Assembly: GCF_000315425.1 (NCBI RefSeq)
Contig: NZ_JH992923.1
Location: 62,365 to 126,364, forward strand
Length of the DNA stretch: 64,000 nucleotides
DNA from: Massilia timonae CCUG 45783
GTDB lineage: Bacteria > Pseudomonadota > Gammaproteobacteria > Burkholderiales > Burkholderiaceae_D
Direction: 5' to 3'
Below, one piece after another: positions 10,685 to 19,349 of the stretch (within the stretch, counting starts at the first letter, position 1; every line of letters begins with the position of its first letter). The position numbers and the translations under genes were made by a program. The notes under the pieces are model-generated. The model searched no databases. It saw only the letters and a program-made list of their open reading frames with translations, and had not been told where the DNA came from.

Positions 10685-11395
10685 ATGGCACGCACCGTCC
10701 AACTGAAAATCTACCGCTACGATCCGGACAAGGATTCGAAGCCATACATGCAAGACGTGACCGTCGAGCTGAAAGACACCGACAAGATGCTGCTGGACGT
10801 CCTGCAGCGCATCAAGTCGGACGTCGACGATTCGCTGGCCCTGCGCCGCTCCTGCCGCGAAGGCGTGTGCGGTTCGGACGCGATGAACATCAACGGCAAG
10901 AACGGCCTGGCCTGCACCACCAACCTGAACGAGCTGACCCAGCCGATCGTGCTGCGTCCTCTGCCGGGCCTGCCGGTGGTGCGCGACCTGATCGTCGACA
11001 TGACCAACTTCTTCAAGCAGTACCACTCGGTCAAGCCGTACCTGATCAACGACTCGATCAAGCCCGAGAAAGAGCGCCTGCAGTCGCCGGAAGAGCGCGA
11101 AGAGCTCGACGGCCTGTACGAATGCATCCTGTGCGCCTGCTGCTCGACCTCGTGCCCGTCGTTCTGGTGGAACCCGGACAAGTTCGTCGGCCCGGCCGGC
11201 CTGCTGCAGGCCTACCGCTTCATCGCCGACTCGCGCGACGAAGCGACCAACGACCGCCTGGACAACCTGGAAGACCCGTACCGCCTGTTCCGCTGCCACT
11301 CGATCATGAACTGCACGGACGTGTGCCCGAAGGGCCTGAATCCGAACAAGGCGATCGGCAAGATCAAGGAACTGCTGGTTCGTCGCGCCATTTAA
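10685..11395 (+). CDS. sdhB: Succinate dehydrogenase iron-sulfur subunit
   Basis: 236 residues. The [2Fe-2S] cluster is bound by SCREGVCGSDAM and the later GLACTTNL; the [4Fe-4S] and [3Fe-4S] clusters by CILCACCSTSCPSFWW and CHSIMNCTDVCPKGLNP. It links the flavin in SdhA to the quinone site. The ATG at 10685 has ACAGGTAAT upstream. The 51-base gap to sdhA and the hairpins after the stop suggest it ends the core sdh transcript, although sdhE and gltA follow in the same direction. Confidence 0.97.
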   Translation: MARTVQLKIYRYDPDKDSKPYMQDVTVELKDTDKMLLDVLQRIKSDVDDSLALRRSCREGVCGSDAMNINGKNGLACTTNLNELTQPIVLRPLPGLPVVRDLIVDMTNFFKQYHSVKPYLINDSIKPEKERLQSPEEREELDGLYECILCACCSTSCPSFWWNPDKFVGPAGLLQAYRFIADSRDEATNDRLDNLEDPYRLFRCHSIMNCTDVCPKGLNPNKAIGKIKELLVRRAI

Positions 11396-11405
11396 TTGGT
11401 GTCAT

Positions 11406-11532
11406 GCATGCGGCGGCCGGTTTGGCGCCGCATGCGGTGTGCAGACGTGCGTTGACCGATGTGGTATTTCACCGCAGGTTGAACGCGTGGACGGCAAGCC
11501 GTCCACCCCACGGGTTGGCGGGTCCTTCCGCC
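11406..11532 (+). repeat. Three tandem hairpins between sdhB and sdhE
   Basis: Three inverted repeats follow the sdhB stop: GCATGCGGCG/CGCCGCATGC (11406-11415, 11426-11435), GTGGACGGC/GCCGTCCAC (11487-11495, 11498-11506) and GGCGG/CCGCC (11517-11521, 11528-11532). None has a T-tract, so they look like 3'-end stabilisers or a Rho-dependent region rather than classical terminators. A further hairpin CTGCCG/CGGCAG (11607-11623) lies just before sdhE. Confidence 0.55.
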
Positions 11533-11659
11533 GACGCGCTCAACGAACGTGTGCACACCCCGCCTCGGCACCAAATATGCCGAAGCAATACAGTAAAAGT
11601 ACCGTACTGCCGAATCGCGGCAGCCGGAGTATGATGTCGAACCAACAACGGACTCTAGT

Positions 11660-11938
11660 GTGAAACCTAGTGCAAACGCGCATCAATCCGATCCCGCCAA
11701 CCGTGCCCGCCTGCGTTGGCGCGCACGCCGGGGATTGCTCGAGAACGATCTGATTCTCACGCGCTTCCTCGATGCGCACGAAGAAGAACTGACCGACGAA
11801 GAGGTCGATGCGCTGACCCGTCTGCTCGATCTGGCGGACAACCCGTTGATGGACCTGCTGCTGGGACGCTCCGAGCCTTCCGGCGAAGTCGACCTGCCGC
11901 ATGTGCGTGCCTTGCTGGCGCGGTTGCGGCAAGCGTAA
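11660..11938 (+). CDS. sdhE: FAD assembly factor SdhE (YgfY/SDH5 family)
   Basis: 92 residues, GTG start at 11660. The helical-bundle protein carries the family motif [11 protein letters not shown] (RGxxE), which contacts SdhA and promotes covalent flavin attachment; [23 protein letters not shown] is the conserved second half. Its place directly after sdhCDAB and before gltA is the usual one in betaproteobacteria. The 264-base gap to sdhB suggests an own promoter; GTATGAT just upstream is a possible -10 box. Confidence 0.93.
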   Translation: MKPSANAHQSDPANRARLRWRARRGLLENDLILTRFLDAHEEELTDEEVDALTRLLDLADNPLMDLLLGRSEPSGEVDLPHVRALLARLRQA

Positions 11939-12033
11939 GCGAAATTGGGCATCCGGTCTGTCTCGCGGGCTGGTCGCGGCGCCCTCCGGTTTCGTTTTAT
12001 TTTGTAGACCCACTCCCACAAGAAGGAAGTGCC

Positions 12034-13335
12034 ATGAACATCTCTGATACCAAAGCCACCCTGTCGTTCTCGGACGGCAGCCCGTCGGTCGACATGCCAA
12101 TCTACAAGGGCACGATCGGCCCGGACGTCATCGACATCCGCAAGCTGTACGGCCAGACCGGCAAGTTCACGTACGACCCTGGCTTCATGTCGACCGCTTC
12201 GTGCAACTCGAGCATCACCTACATCGACGGTGACAAGGGCGAACTGCTGTACCGCGGCTACCCGATCGAGCAACTGGCCGTCAACTGCGACTTCCTGGAG
12301 ACCTGCTACCTGCTGCTGAACGGCGAACTGCCGAACGCCAAGCAGAAAGAAGAGTTCAGCGACACCGTGACCAAGCACACGATGATCCACGAGCAGATGA
12401 ACTTCTTCTTCCGTGGCTTCCGTCGCGACGCGCACCCGATGGCGGTGCTGGTCGGCACGGTCGGCGCGCTGGCTTCGTTCTATCACGACTCGCTGGACAT
12501 CAACGACGCCAAGCAGCGCGAGATCTCGGCGATCCGCCTGATCGCCAAGCTGCCGACGCTGGCGGCCATGGCCTACAAATACTCGATCGGCCAGCCGTTC
12601 ATGTACCCGCGCAACGACCTGTCGTACAGCGCCAACTTCATGTACATGATGTTCGCCAACCCGTGCGAAGAGTACAAGGTCAACGACGTGCTGGTGCGCG
12701 CCCTGGACCGCATCCTGATCCTGCACGCGGACCACGAGCAGAACGCATCGACCTCGACCGTCCGCCTGGCCGGTTCGTCGGGCGCCAACCCGTTCGCCTG
12801 TATCGCAGCCGGCATCGCCTGCCTGTGGGGCCCGGCGCACGGCGGCGCGAACGAAGCTGCGCTGAACATGCTGAAGGAAATCGGCTCGGTCGAGAACATC
12901 CCGGCCTTCATCGAGAAGGTCAAGGACAAGAACTCGGGCGTGAAGCTGATGGGCTTCGGTCACCGCGTGTACAAGAACTTCGACCCGCGCGCCAAGCTGA
13001 TGCGCGAAACCTGCCACGAAGTGCTGAACGAGCTGGGCCTGCAGGACGACCCGCTGTTCAAGCTCGCGATGGAACTGGAAAAGATCGCCCTGAACGACGA
13101 ATACTTCGTGTCGCGCAAGCTGTACCCGAACGTCGACTTCTACTCGGGCATCGTGCAATCGGCCCTGGGCATCCCGACCTCGATGTTCACCGGCATCTTC
13201 GCCATGGCCCGCACCATCGGCTGGATCGCCCAGTGGAACGAAATGATCGCCGATCCGGAACAGAAGATCGGCCGTCCACGTCAGCTGTTCGTCGGTTCGC
13301 CGGTGCGCGACGTGCCAGCGATCGACAAGCGTTGA
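12034..13335 (+). CDS. gltA: Citrate synthase (type I/II, hexameric)
   Basis: 433 residues. [18 protein letters not shown] contains the catalytic His, [13 protein letters not shown] the second active-site His and CoA-site residues, and [12 protein letters not shown] the oxaloacetate-binding His. [22 protein letters not shown] is typical of gram-negative hexameric, NADH-sensitive citrate synthases. It joins oxaloacetate and acetyl-CoA. The ATG at 12034 has AGAAGGAAG upstream. A strong terminator follows at 13355, which closes the sdh-gltA block. Confidence 0.97.
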   Translation: MNISDTKATLSFSDGSPSVDMPIYKGTIGPDVIDIRKLYGQTGKFTYDPGFMSTASCNSSITYIDGDKGELLYRGYPIEQLAVNCDFLETCYLLLNGELPNAKQKEEFSDTVTKHTMIHEQMNFFFRGFRRDAHPMAVLVGTVGALASFYHDSLDINDAKQREISAIRLIAKLPTLAAMAYKYSIGQPFMYPRNDLSYSANFMYMMFANPCEEYKVNDVLVRALDRILILHADHEQNASTSTVRLAGSSGANPFACIAAGIACLWGPAHGGANEAALNMLKEIGSVENIPAFIEKVKDKNSGVKLMGFGHRVYKNFDPRAKLMRETCHEVLNELGLQDDPLFKLAMELEKIALNDEYFVSRKLYPNVDFYSGIVQSALGIPTSMFTGIFAMARTIGWIAQWNEMIADPEQKIGRPRQLFVGSPVRDVPAIDKR

Positions 13336-13354
13336 TTCGACGCGCTGTCACTGG

Positions 13355-13381
13355 AAAAGCGGGCTTCGGTCCGCTTTTTTT
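13355..13381 (+). terminator. Rho-independent terminator after gltA
   Basis: AAAAGCGG (13355-13362) pairs with CCGCTTTT (13371-13378) around GCTTCGGT and runs into a T7 tract. It lies 20 bases after the gltA stop and also faces the convergent gene at 13412. Confidence 0.88.
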
Positions 13382-13411
13382 GTGCCCGTCGCACCAGCAG
13401 GCAGTGGCCGA

Positions 13412-13843
13412 TCATTCGTCCGTCATCGGGAAGGCTTTCGCCTGGCATCGAGGACAATACAGGTAGAGCGTCCGGCCGTCGCTCAGCTTGAGCGAACCGG
13501 CGCGATACCGCTGGATTGCCCAGGTACCCGTGAGGCCATTATTGAAGGTTATCTCGCCGCTCGCATGGCAGGGGGACCAGTCGAGCATGTGCAGGTAATC
13601 GTGTTCGGTGACGTGGGACGCTTTATCGATGTAGGCACGGATTTCATGATAACTGAGCTTGAAATCGGCGCACTGGTCCGCCGGTTCGCCTGATGCGGGG
13701 GATGTCGTGCCACTGTTTCGGATCGTGATCGTGCTGATCGGGGAGAGATGCGTGTTGCCCATATTTGGTTCAGTCCCTACACCATCGACCGTAGCCGGGG
13801 GCGCGCCTGCTGCGAGGGCAAGGAGCAATGGAGCAATTACCAT
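13412..13843 (-). CDS. Hypothetical secreted protein with C-terminal CxxC
   Basis: 143 residues. MVIAPLLLALAAGAPPA is a short signal-like segment. The mature part has CADFKLSYHEIRAYIDKA, HDYLHMLDWSPCHASGEI, RYRAGSLKLSDGRTLYLYCPRC and ends AFPMTDE. Four cysteines, two of them in a CPRC motif, suggest a disulfide or a metal. I do not recognise the family. It stands alone, convergent with gltA, and the gap upstream (13844-14075) holds no supported gene. Confidence 0.6.
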   Translation of the reverse strand: MVIAPLLLALAAGAPPATVDGVGTEPNMGNTHLSPISTITIRNSGTTSPASGEPADQCADFKLSYHEIRAYIDKASHVTEHDYLHMLDWSPCHASGEITFNNGLTGTWAIQRYRAGSLKLSDGRTLYLYCPRCQAKAFPMTDE

Positions 13844-14075
13844 AACGCGCTTCTCGCTTCAGTCGGGTTTTTGCGGGAGACGACCGGGTGTCGGAATATC
13901 TCAGTCGTCGGTATTGCAGAACTCCGCGTTCGATCAGAGGCGCTGCCACCGGACACGCGCATTGACAATGTAGCCGTCCCTGTTCACATGAAGCATAAGC
14001 CCCCTCATTTGAAAGGTTACTTTGACGACAGGAAGCATGGAACAACTGTGCTGGTGAGGTCTTGCGGCTAAACAG

Positions 14076-14882
14076 TTAATTCACAACGTCCCATGCCAGC
14101 AAGCGACGCTGGTAAACGCTTGGCGTACACCCGAACGCTTCCCGGAACACGGCAATGAAAGCGCTGGCCGTGGAATAGCCCAGGTCGAGCGCGACCGTTC
14201 CCACCGGCTCGCCTGCCGCCAGCATCTCGAGCGCGCGCATCAGCCGTGCGCGCTGGCGCCAGGCAGTGAACGTAAAACCCGTCTCCATGACGAAACGCCG
14301 GCTCAGCGTACGGCTGCTGAGCGCCCCCCAGGTCGCCCAGGCATCGAGATCGCGCTTCGATGCCGGATCGTCGACCAGTGCGCTGGCGATGCGCTGCAGG
14401 CGCGCATCCTGCGGCATCGGCAAGCCAAGCGGTTCCGGCGGCAGGTCGCGGATCTCGTCCATGATGACGCCGGCGATGCGCTCCTGCGCCGGCGTCAGCG
14501 CCCGGTGGCGCTCCAGCGGCCAACTGGCGGCGCGCATCACGGCTTCACGCAGCAGGTTCGAAATGCGGATGGTGCAGGCGGACGAGGGCAGGTCGGCGCA
14601 TGAACTCTCGGCCACGTAAGCGCCCCAGCCCTCGAAGGGGCCGTGCGAGCGCGCCGAATGCACGTGGTGCGGAGGCAGCCAGACGGCGTGCACCGACGGC
14701 ACTACCCAGACGGCGTCGGCCACGCCGATCGTCAGCAGGCCGCGCATCGAGGCGAACAGTTGGCCGCGCGCGTGGGAGTGCGGTTCCGATTGGCGCATGC
14801 TGTCGTCGCGCCCGGCGGCGACGATGACGGACGGCCCATCGGCCCAGTTGACCAATCCATGGTCGACGACGAAGTTACTCAT
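14076..14882 (-). CDS. AraC-family transcriptional regulator with cupin sensor
   Basis: 268 residues from the ATG at 14882. The N-terminal half looks like a cupin sensor (SEPHSHARGQLF, then VVPSVHAVWLPPHHVHSARSHG). The C-terminal part is a double HTH: WATWGALSSRTLSRRFVMETGFTF and then EPVGTVALDLGYSTASAFIAVFREAFGCTPSVYQRRL. It diverges from the PNPOx-like gene at 14988, 105 bases away, so that gene is the likeliest target. The inducer is unknown. Confidence 0.88.
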   Translation of the reverse strand: MSNFVVDHGLVNWADGPSVIVAAGRDDSMRQSEPHSHARGQLFASMRGLLTIGVADAVWVVPSVHAVWLPPHHVHSARSHGPFEGWGAYVAESSCADLPSSACTIRISNLLREAVMRAASWPLERHRALTPAQERIAGVIMDEIRDLPPEPLGLPMPQDARLQRIASALVDDPASKRDLDAWATWGALSSRTLSRRFVMETGFTFTAWRQRARLMRALEMLAAGEPVGTVALDLGYSTASAFIAVFREAFGCTPSVYQRRLLAWDVVN

Positions 14883-14987
14883 GCTGAGATTGTGGCGCCA
14901 TTTCGTTATTCGATGGCGTGGTTGCTGTACAGCCGCCATCGATCCCGATGCTACCCTGCTTCCATCATGACTACAAGGAACAAACCC

Positions 14988-15620
14988 ATGTCCACGATGG
15001 AGGCATTCCCGGCCGTTCCGGGCGGCGTCGATCTCGACGCCCTGTACGCGGCGCCCGCCGAGCGGATCCAGAAGGCCGTGCTCGACCGCCTGGTCGACGT
15101 GCACGAGCAGTACCTGCAGGTCGCCACCTTCTTTTGCCTGGCGACGGCCAGCGGCAACGGTCTCGACGCCTCACCGCGTGGCGGTCCGCCCGGTTTCGTG
15201 CGCGTGCTCGATCCGCACACCGTCGCCTTCGCCGACTGGCCCGGCAATAATCGCATCGAGTCGATGCGCAACCTGGCGCAGGACGAACGCATCGGCATGC
15301 TGTTTCTGTTCCCTGGCCTGGACGTGTTCTTGCGCATCAACGGCATCGCGCGTGTCAGCGCCTGGCCCGACTTGCTGGCGACCCTGAGCGAGAACGGCAA
15401 GATGCCGAAAAGCGCGACCGTGGTGCGCCTGAACGAAGTGCTGTTCCATTGCGGGAAGGCGGGCAATCGGGCGAGGCTGTGGGAGCCGGAAAGCCGGCTG
15501 GAGCGCGGCGCGGTGCCCACGCCCGGCCAGGTCCTGGCCCGGCTCACCGGCATCTCGCAGGAAGAAGGCGCCCAGCTCGACACGCACTATGCGCACGCAG
15601 TGCGTCACGACCTGTATTAG
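14988..15620 (+). CDS. Pyridoxamine 5'-phosphate oxidase-family protein
   Basis: 210 residues from the ATG at 14988, chosen over the ATG at 14967 because AAGGA sits 8 bases before it. The split-barrel FMN domain is visible: FFCLATASGNGLDASPRGGPPGFV, then VAFADWPGNNRIESMRNLAQDERIGMLFLFPG, then LRINGIARVS. ATVVRLNEVLFHCGKAGNRARLW is the usual C-terminal part of this stand-alone flavin-binding family. It is not the vitamin B6 enzyme PdxH. The role is unknown. The divergent AraC gene is a likely regulator. Confidence 0.82.
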   Translation: MSTMEAFPAVPGGVDLDALYAAPAERIQKAVLDRLVDVHEQYLQVATFFCLATASGNGLDASPRGGPPGFVRVLDPHTVAFADWPGNNRIESMRNLAQDERIGMLFLFPGLDVFLRINGIARVSAWPDLLATLSENGKMPKSATVVRLNEVLFHCGKAGNRARLWEPESRLERGAVPTPGQVLARLTGISQEEGAQLDTHYAHAVRHDLY

Positions 15621-15685
15621 GCGGCCGTCGACACTTGAAAAAGTGGTAATCTCGCCTTCGTCTACATATTTGCCGAAGGAAAGAT

Positions 15686-16360
15686 ATGCGTCTCATGCGT
15701 TTTGCCCCGCATTTTGTCCTGACTGCGGCCGCACTGGCGGCTGGCGTCGCCAACGCGTCGCCGCTCGAGCCGCGCAACGGCGCCGAATTCACCACCCTGG
15801 CCGCGCCGCAGGCAACCCAGGCCGTCGGCAAGAAGGTCGAGGTGATCGAGTTCTTCGCCTACCACTGCGGCGCCTGCAACGCATTCGAGCCGACCCTCGT
15901 CAACTGGGCGAAGAAGCAGGGCGACAATATCGTCATGCGCCGCATTCCGCTACCGTTCCAGGGCCCGCTCGACCCGGAAGCGCGCCTGTTCCTGACGCTG
16001 GAAGCGATGGGCAAGCTCGACGAATACCATCACCGCGTGTTTCGCGCCGTGCACGTCGAGCGCAAGCGCCTGATGAAGGACGACGACATCATCGCCTGGG
16101 CCGCAGCGAACGGCCTGGACAAGGCGAAATTCATGGAAGCCTGGAATTCGTTCGGCGTGCAGACCAGGCTCAAGCGCCTGTCGCAGATCGCCAATGCCTA
16201 CAAGGTGAGCGGCACGCCGACGGTGGTCATCGATGGCAGGTACGTCGTGTCGCCGGATGCGGTGCGCCAGGCCAACAAGATCCAGGACGTGGGCCAGCTG
16301 ATGACGGCCACCGGCCAGGTGCTCGACGCCCTCGTGAGCAAGGCCGCTGCCACCAAGTAA
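15686..16360 (+). CDS. dsbA: Periplasmic thiol:disulfide interchange protein DsbA, CGAC active site
   Basis: 224 residues. A signal peptide (about residues 1-24, ending GVANA) is followed by a thioredoxin fold with an inserted helical domain. The redox motif is C61-G-A-C64 in EFFAYHCGACNAFEP, where DsbA of E. coli has CPHC. The cis-proline loop is SGTPTVVIDG near residue 180. It should oxidise cysteines of exported proteins and be reoxidised by DsbB. The GA dipeptide would be expected to change the redox potential. AAGGAAAG precedes the ATG. It is encoded alone. Confidence 0.9.
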   Translation: MRLMRFAPHFVLTAAALAAGVANASPLEPRNGAEFTTLAAPQATQAVGKKVEVIEFFAYHCGACNAFEPTLVNWAKKQGDNIVMRRIPLPFQGPLDPEARLFLTLEAMGKLDEYHHRVFRAVHVERKRLMKDDDIIAWAAANGLDKAKFMEAWNSFGVQTRLKRLSQIANAYKVSGTPTVVIDGRYVVSPDAVRQANKIQDVGQLMTATGQVLDALVSKAAATK

Positions 16361-16383
16361 TCAAGCGATCGTCCAGCCGCCGG

Positions 16384-16411
16384 TTGACTGGACGACAAAG
16401 CGGGCTATACT
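16384..16411 (+). promoter_or_regulatory. Sigma-70 promoter for the rnk leader
   Basis: TTGACT (16384-16389), a 16-base spacer and TATACT (16406-16411). The -35 region lies inside an inverted repeat GTCCAG...CTGGAC that also sits just after dsbA. Transcription would start near 16418, about 275 bases before rnk. Confidence 0.65.
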
Positions 16412-16436
16412 GCGTTAATCGCCTTCGCCGCCCGCC

Positions 16437-16571
16437 ATGAACCAAGCACGCCTGTCACAATTTGCCGCCGCATCGCTCCTGAGCGCAGGTGGCGTGTGCA
16501 CGTGCGTGGCATCGCGCCGAGCGGCGCACCTTTCCAGCCTCGACCTCGCCCGGCTTTCCCGGGCTCGGTGA
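16437..16571 (+). CDS. Candidate 44-residue leader ORF upstream of rnk
   Basis: An ATG at 16437, about 20 bases after the inferred transcription start, opens a 44-codon frame ending in TGA at 16569-16571. The peptide begins MNQARLSQFAAASLL and has VCTCVASRR in the middle, then an Arg/Leu-rich tail. There is no strong ribosome binding site (GCCCGCC only). It is followed at once by a GC hairpin and 120 bases later by rnk. It may be a leader peptide that couples translation to rnk expression, with the Cys-Thr-Cys as a possible sensing point. It may equally be chance. Confidence 0.3.
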   Translation: MNQARLSQFAAASLLSAGGVCTCVASRRAAHLSSLDLARLSRAR

Positions 16572-16579
16572 GGAAACAC

Positions 16580-16597
16580 GGCAGGCCAGCGCCTGCC
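16580..16597 (+). promoter_or_regulatory. GC hairpin in the rnk leader
   Basis: GGCAGGC (16580-16586) pairs with GCCTGCC (16591-16597) around CAGC, nine bases after the leader-ORF stop. There is no T-tract. Apart from this, the promoter and the small ORF, the 333-base dsbA-rnk gap shows nothing else. Confidence 0.4.
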
Positions 16598-16693
16598 CAT
16601 CCTCCCGGGCCGCCTCCATTCACTGAAGCGCCGCATCGACCATGCTGCGCCGTCATCAATCTCGACCTTATCCGGTCATTTTGTGGAGTACAC

Positions 16694-17101
16694 ATGAAAC
16701 CATCCATCGTCGTATCCTGGCTCGACCTCGAGCGTCTCGAACGCATCCTCGACCGCCTTCCCGCCGCGCAAGCCAATGCGCGCGACGCCCTGTTGAGTGA
16801 GCTCGAGCGTGCTGAAATGGTCGAACCATGGGACATGCCGCCCGACGTCGTCACCATGAATTCGCGCGTGCGCTTCCGCTTCGCGGGCTCGGACGAAGAC
16901 GTGACCATGACCCTGAGCTACCCCAAGGACATGAAGGACAGCGGCGAGCAGCTCTCCGTGCTGACGCCGGTCGGCACCGCCTTGCTGGGCCTGCGCGTCG
17001 GCGCCAGCATCACCTGGCAACGCCCGGGCGGCGGCACCTTCGAAGCCACCGTGCTCGACATCGACTACCAGCCGGAACGGGCAGGTGAGCTGCACCGATA
17101 G
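16694..17101 (+). CDS. rnk: Nucleoside diphosphate kinase regulator Rnk (GreA/GreB C-terminal-like)
   Basis: 135 residues from the ATG at 16694 (GGAG 9 bases upstream). An N-terminal helical part, SWLDLERLERILDRLP...ARDALLSELERAE, precedes the FKBP-like C-terminal domain: VVTMNSRVRFRF, VTMTLSYPKDM, LSVLTPVGTALLGLRVGASITWQRPGG. Rnk binds RNA polymerase and its domain is shared with GreA/GreB; the name comes from its effect on Ndk levels. The long leader is unusual for such a small gene. Confidence 0.9.
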   Translation: MKPSIVVSWLDLERLERILDRLPAAQANARDALLSELERAEMVEPWDMPPDVVTMNSRVRFRFAGSDEDVTMTLSYPKDMKDSGEQLSVLTPVGTALLGLRVGASITWQRPGGGTFEATVLDIDYQPERAGELHR

Positions 17102-17177
17102 CAGGGTGGGAGCGTGGTTCGATACATTTCCATGTGTACAATAACCGCGCTCAACAACTCCAACGAAGGGACATTCC

Positions 17178-17669
17178 GTGAAACGCTTCCTGACCGCCTG
17201 CTTCCTGTGCCTGGGCTTGATTGGCGCTGCCAACGCCGCCACCGATGCCGAACTGACGAAGCAGGTCAACGCCTTCGTCGACGGATGGCACGACGACGCG
17301 GCCAATACGCGGATGGCCTATTTCGACAAGATCGCCAAGGACGGTGTCTACATCGGCACCGACCGCAGCGAGCTGTGGACGCGCGACGAATTCAAGGCCT
17401 GGTCGAAGAAGTATTTCGACGCCAAATCGGCCTGGACTTTCAAGGCGACCCGCCGTAACGTCTACGCTTCCGCCGACAAGTCGCTGATCTGGTTCGACGA
17501 ATTGCTCGACACCAAGAACATGGGCCATGCGATGGCCAGCGGCGTAATCCGCAAGACGGCGAAGGGGTTCGAGATCGTCCATTACCAGCTCTCGCTGGCG
17601 GTGCCGAACGAGGTGATCGACCAGGTCACCGGCATCATCGCCGAGCACGAAAAGAAGGCCAAGAAGTAA
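17178..17669 (+). CDS. Secreted SnoaL/NTF2-like protein
   Basis: 163 residues, GTG start at 17178 with GAAGGGA upstream. A signal peptide (MKRFLTACFLCLGLIGAANA) precedes an NTF2-like fold: ELTKQVNAFVDGWHDDAANT, YFDKIAKDGVYIGTDRSELWTRDEFKAW, then WTFKATRRNVYASADKSLIWFDELL, and a last strand GFEIVHYQLSLAVPNE. This is the DUF4440/SnoaL-like group of small exported proteins with no assigned reaction. It ends 4 bases before gluQ and may be cotranscribed with it. Confidence 0.8.
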   Translation: MKRFLTACFLCLGLIGAANAATDAELTKQVNAFVDGWHDDAANTRMAYFDKIAKDGVYIGTDRSELWTRDEFKAWSKKYFDAKSAWTFKATRRNVYASADKSLIWFDELLDTKNMGHAMASGVIRKTAKGFEIVHYQLSLAVPNEVIDQVTGIIAEHEKKAKK

Positions 17670-17673
17670 GCCA

Positions 17674-18609
17674 GTGAGCCAACCGTATATCGGCCGTTTC
17701 GCCCCATCGCCCTCCGGCCCGCTGCACGCTGGCTCGCTGGTGGCGGCGCTGGCCAGCTACCTCGACGCGCGCTGGCACCAGGGCGCCTGGCTGGTGCGCA
17801 TCGAAGACATCGACGAAGGCCGCAGCGTGCCTGGCGCGGCCGAGGGCATCCTGGCGCTGCTCGATGCGCTGGGCATGCATGCCGACGGCGAGATCGTCTG
17901 GCAGAGCCGGCGCAAGGACCTGTACCAGGCGGCGGCGGACCGCATCCGGCAAGACACCTATCCCTGCGGCTGCAACCGGCGCGAGATCGCCGATTCGCGC
18001 CTGGGCTTCGCGCCCGACGGCGCGGCGATCTATGCCGGCACCTGCCGCCACGGCCTCGGGCCGGGCCGCACCATGCGCAGCCTGCGCGTGCGCGTGCCCG
18101 AGGCCGGCGCGGACGAAATCACCTTCATCGACCGTTTCGCGGGCCAGGTCACCCAGCACCTGGCGCACGACTCGGGCGACTTCCTGCTAAAACGCGCCGA
18201 CGGCTTCTGGGCCTATCAACTGGCGGTGGTGGTGGACGATGCGGAACAAGGCGTGACCGACGTCGTGCGCGGCGCCGACCTGCTCGATTCCACGCCGCGC
18301 CAGATCTACCTGCAGCGCCTGCTGGGCGTGCCGACGCCGCGCTACCTGCACGTGCCGGTGGTGCGCAACGAAAACGGTGAGAAATTGTCTAAGCAGACTG
18401 GTGCGCTGGCGGTGACGGCGGGGGATGAAGCCGCCGCCGTCGCCGCGCTGGTGCAGGCGGCGCGATTCCTCGACCTGGACCTCGACTTCGCGCTGGCGCC
18501 CCCGCGCTCGCGCCAGGCCTTCTGGCAGGTGGCGATTCCCGCCTGGGGCCGCCTGCTGGCGCGCCGCGCCGCCGCGGCAATTACTTCGCCAGGCGCGGCC
18601 GGGGAGTAA
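17674..18609 (+). CDS. gluQ: Glutamyl-queuosine tRNA(Asp) synthetase
   Basis: 311 residues, GTG start at 17674. This truncated GluRS paralogue attaches glutamate to queuosine at position 34 of tRNA(Asp). GRFAPSPSGPLHAGSLVAAL is the HIGH-type motif, RIEDIDEGR the glutamate pocket, CGCNRREI...GTCRHG the zinc-binding cysteines, and EKLSKQTGA the KMSKS-type loop. The anticodon-binding domain of GluRS is absent, as expected. Its 3' end overlaps the convergent PEP-CTERM gene by 29 bases. Confidence 0.93.
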   Translation: MSQPYIGRFAPSPSGPLHAGSLVAALASYLDARWHQGAWLVRIEDIDEGRSVPGAAEGILALLDALGMHADGEIVWQSRRKDLYQAAADRIRQDTYPCGCNRREIADSRLGFAPDGAAIYAGTCRHGLGPGRTMRSLRVRVPEAGADEITFIDRFAGQVTQHLAHDSGDFLLKRADGFWAYQLAVVVDDAEQGVTDVVRGADLLDSTPRQIYLQRLLGVPTPRYLHVPVVRNENGEKLSKQTGALAVTAGDEAAAVAALVQAARFLDLDLDFALAPPRSRQAFWQVAIPAWGRLLARRAAAAITSPGAAGE

Positions 18610-19183
18610 AACGGCGCTGCGCCAGCAGCGCCAGCATACCGAGTCCCAGCCCCATCATCGCCCAGGTGGCCGGTTCCGGAATCGGGGCCGCCACCGCGAA
18701 GCCGCGGATTTCGCCGCCTGGATAAGCGGTGCTGTGGATGTTGACGTAGGCCTGGTTGCCGTTGAACGCATTGATGAGCGCGCCGCTGGCCAGCTGCGGC
18801 GTGCCGCCGTTGGCCGCCAGGAAGTCCGGATCGTAGACGGCCGGGTCGCCCAGGTCGAAGGCGGCCGAATACATGCCGGCAGTGACCTGCAAGGGGAAGT
18901 CCAGGAAGGGAATCGCCACCGGCGCGACGCCGCGGAAGGCATCCACCGTGCAGCAATGGATGTGGGCGCTGATGGTCGGGCTGGACAGGTCGCGGAACGG
19001 CACCTCGGCGCGCAGGGTGAGGTCGTCGATCTCGAAGGCCGCGACGCTCGACCCGGGCGAACCGTTGGGAATGTCTTCGGCGGGGCCGCTGGCAACCGCG
19101 CGGTAGTAGACCGGCGCGGCCTGGCTGGTGGCGGCGACCAGGGTCGACGCGGCCAGCGCGAATACGGTGAGGGCTCGTTTCAT
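18581..19183 (-). CDS. CHRD-domain protein with PEP-CTERM sorting signal
   Basis: 200 residues from the ATG at 19183 (AGGAGGT ribosome binding site). A signal peptide (to about residue 22, ATSQA) is followed by a CHRD-type domain: VAAFEIDDLTLRAEVPF, SAHIHCCTVD, and NAFNGNQAYVNIHSTAYPGGEIRGF. The C-terminus has IPEPATWAMMGLGLGMLALL and an Arg-rich tail, the PEP-CTERM signal recognised by exosortase. The protein should be exported, anchored and processed, probably into the extracellular matrix. No exosortase gene lies in the window. Confidence 0.9.
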   Translation of the reverse strand: MKRALTVFALAASTLVAATSQAAPVYYRAVASGPAEDIPNGSPGSSVAAFEIDDLTLRAEVPFRDLSSPTISAHIHCCTVDAFRGVAPVAIPFLDFPLQVTAGMYSAAFDLGDPAVYDPDFLAANGGTPQLASGALINAFNGNQAYVNIHSTAYPGGEIRGFAVAAPIPEPATWAMMGLGLGMLALLAQRRFTPRPRLAK

Positions 19184-19349
19184 GGTAGACCTCCTGATCA
19201 GGAAAGAAACCAATCGCGCCGCCGGATTGGCGGCGGTGCCCAAAAAATTAGCACAGGAAGAGTAGCCCGCCCACACCGTACGGGTGGTCAAAGGCTGCTG
19301 AGAAATCTCGGCAGTTGAGACAAGAGCGGCGCGGCAAATCGCCGCCCGT

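Noticed and set aside
8822-11299. Minus-strand frame of 825 codons opposite sdhA/sdhB
   Set aside because: Antisense shadow across two certain genes and the gap between them.
13748-14071. Plus-strand frame of 107 codons opposite the secreted-protein gene
   Set aside because: No ribosome binding site, no recognisable pattern; it overlaps a better candidate on the other strand for much of its length.
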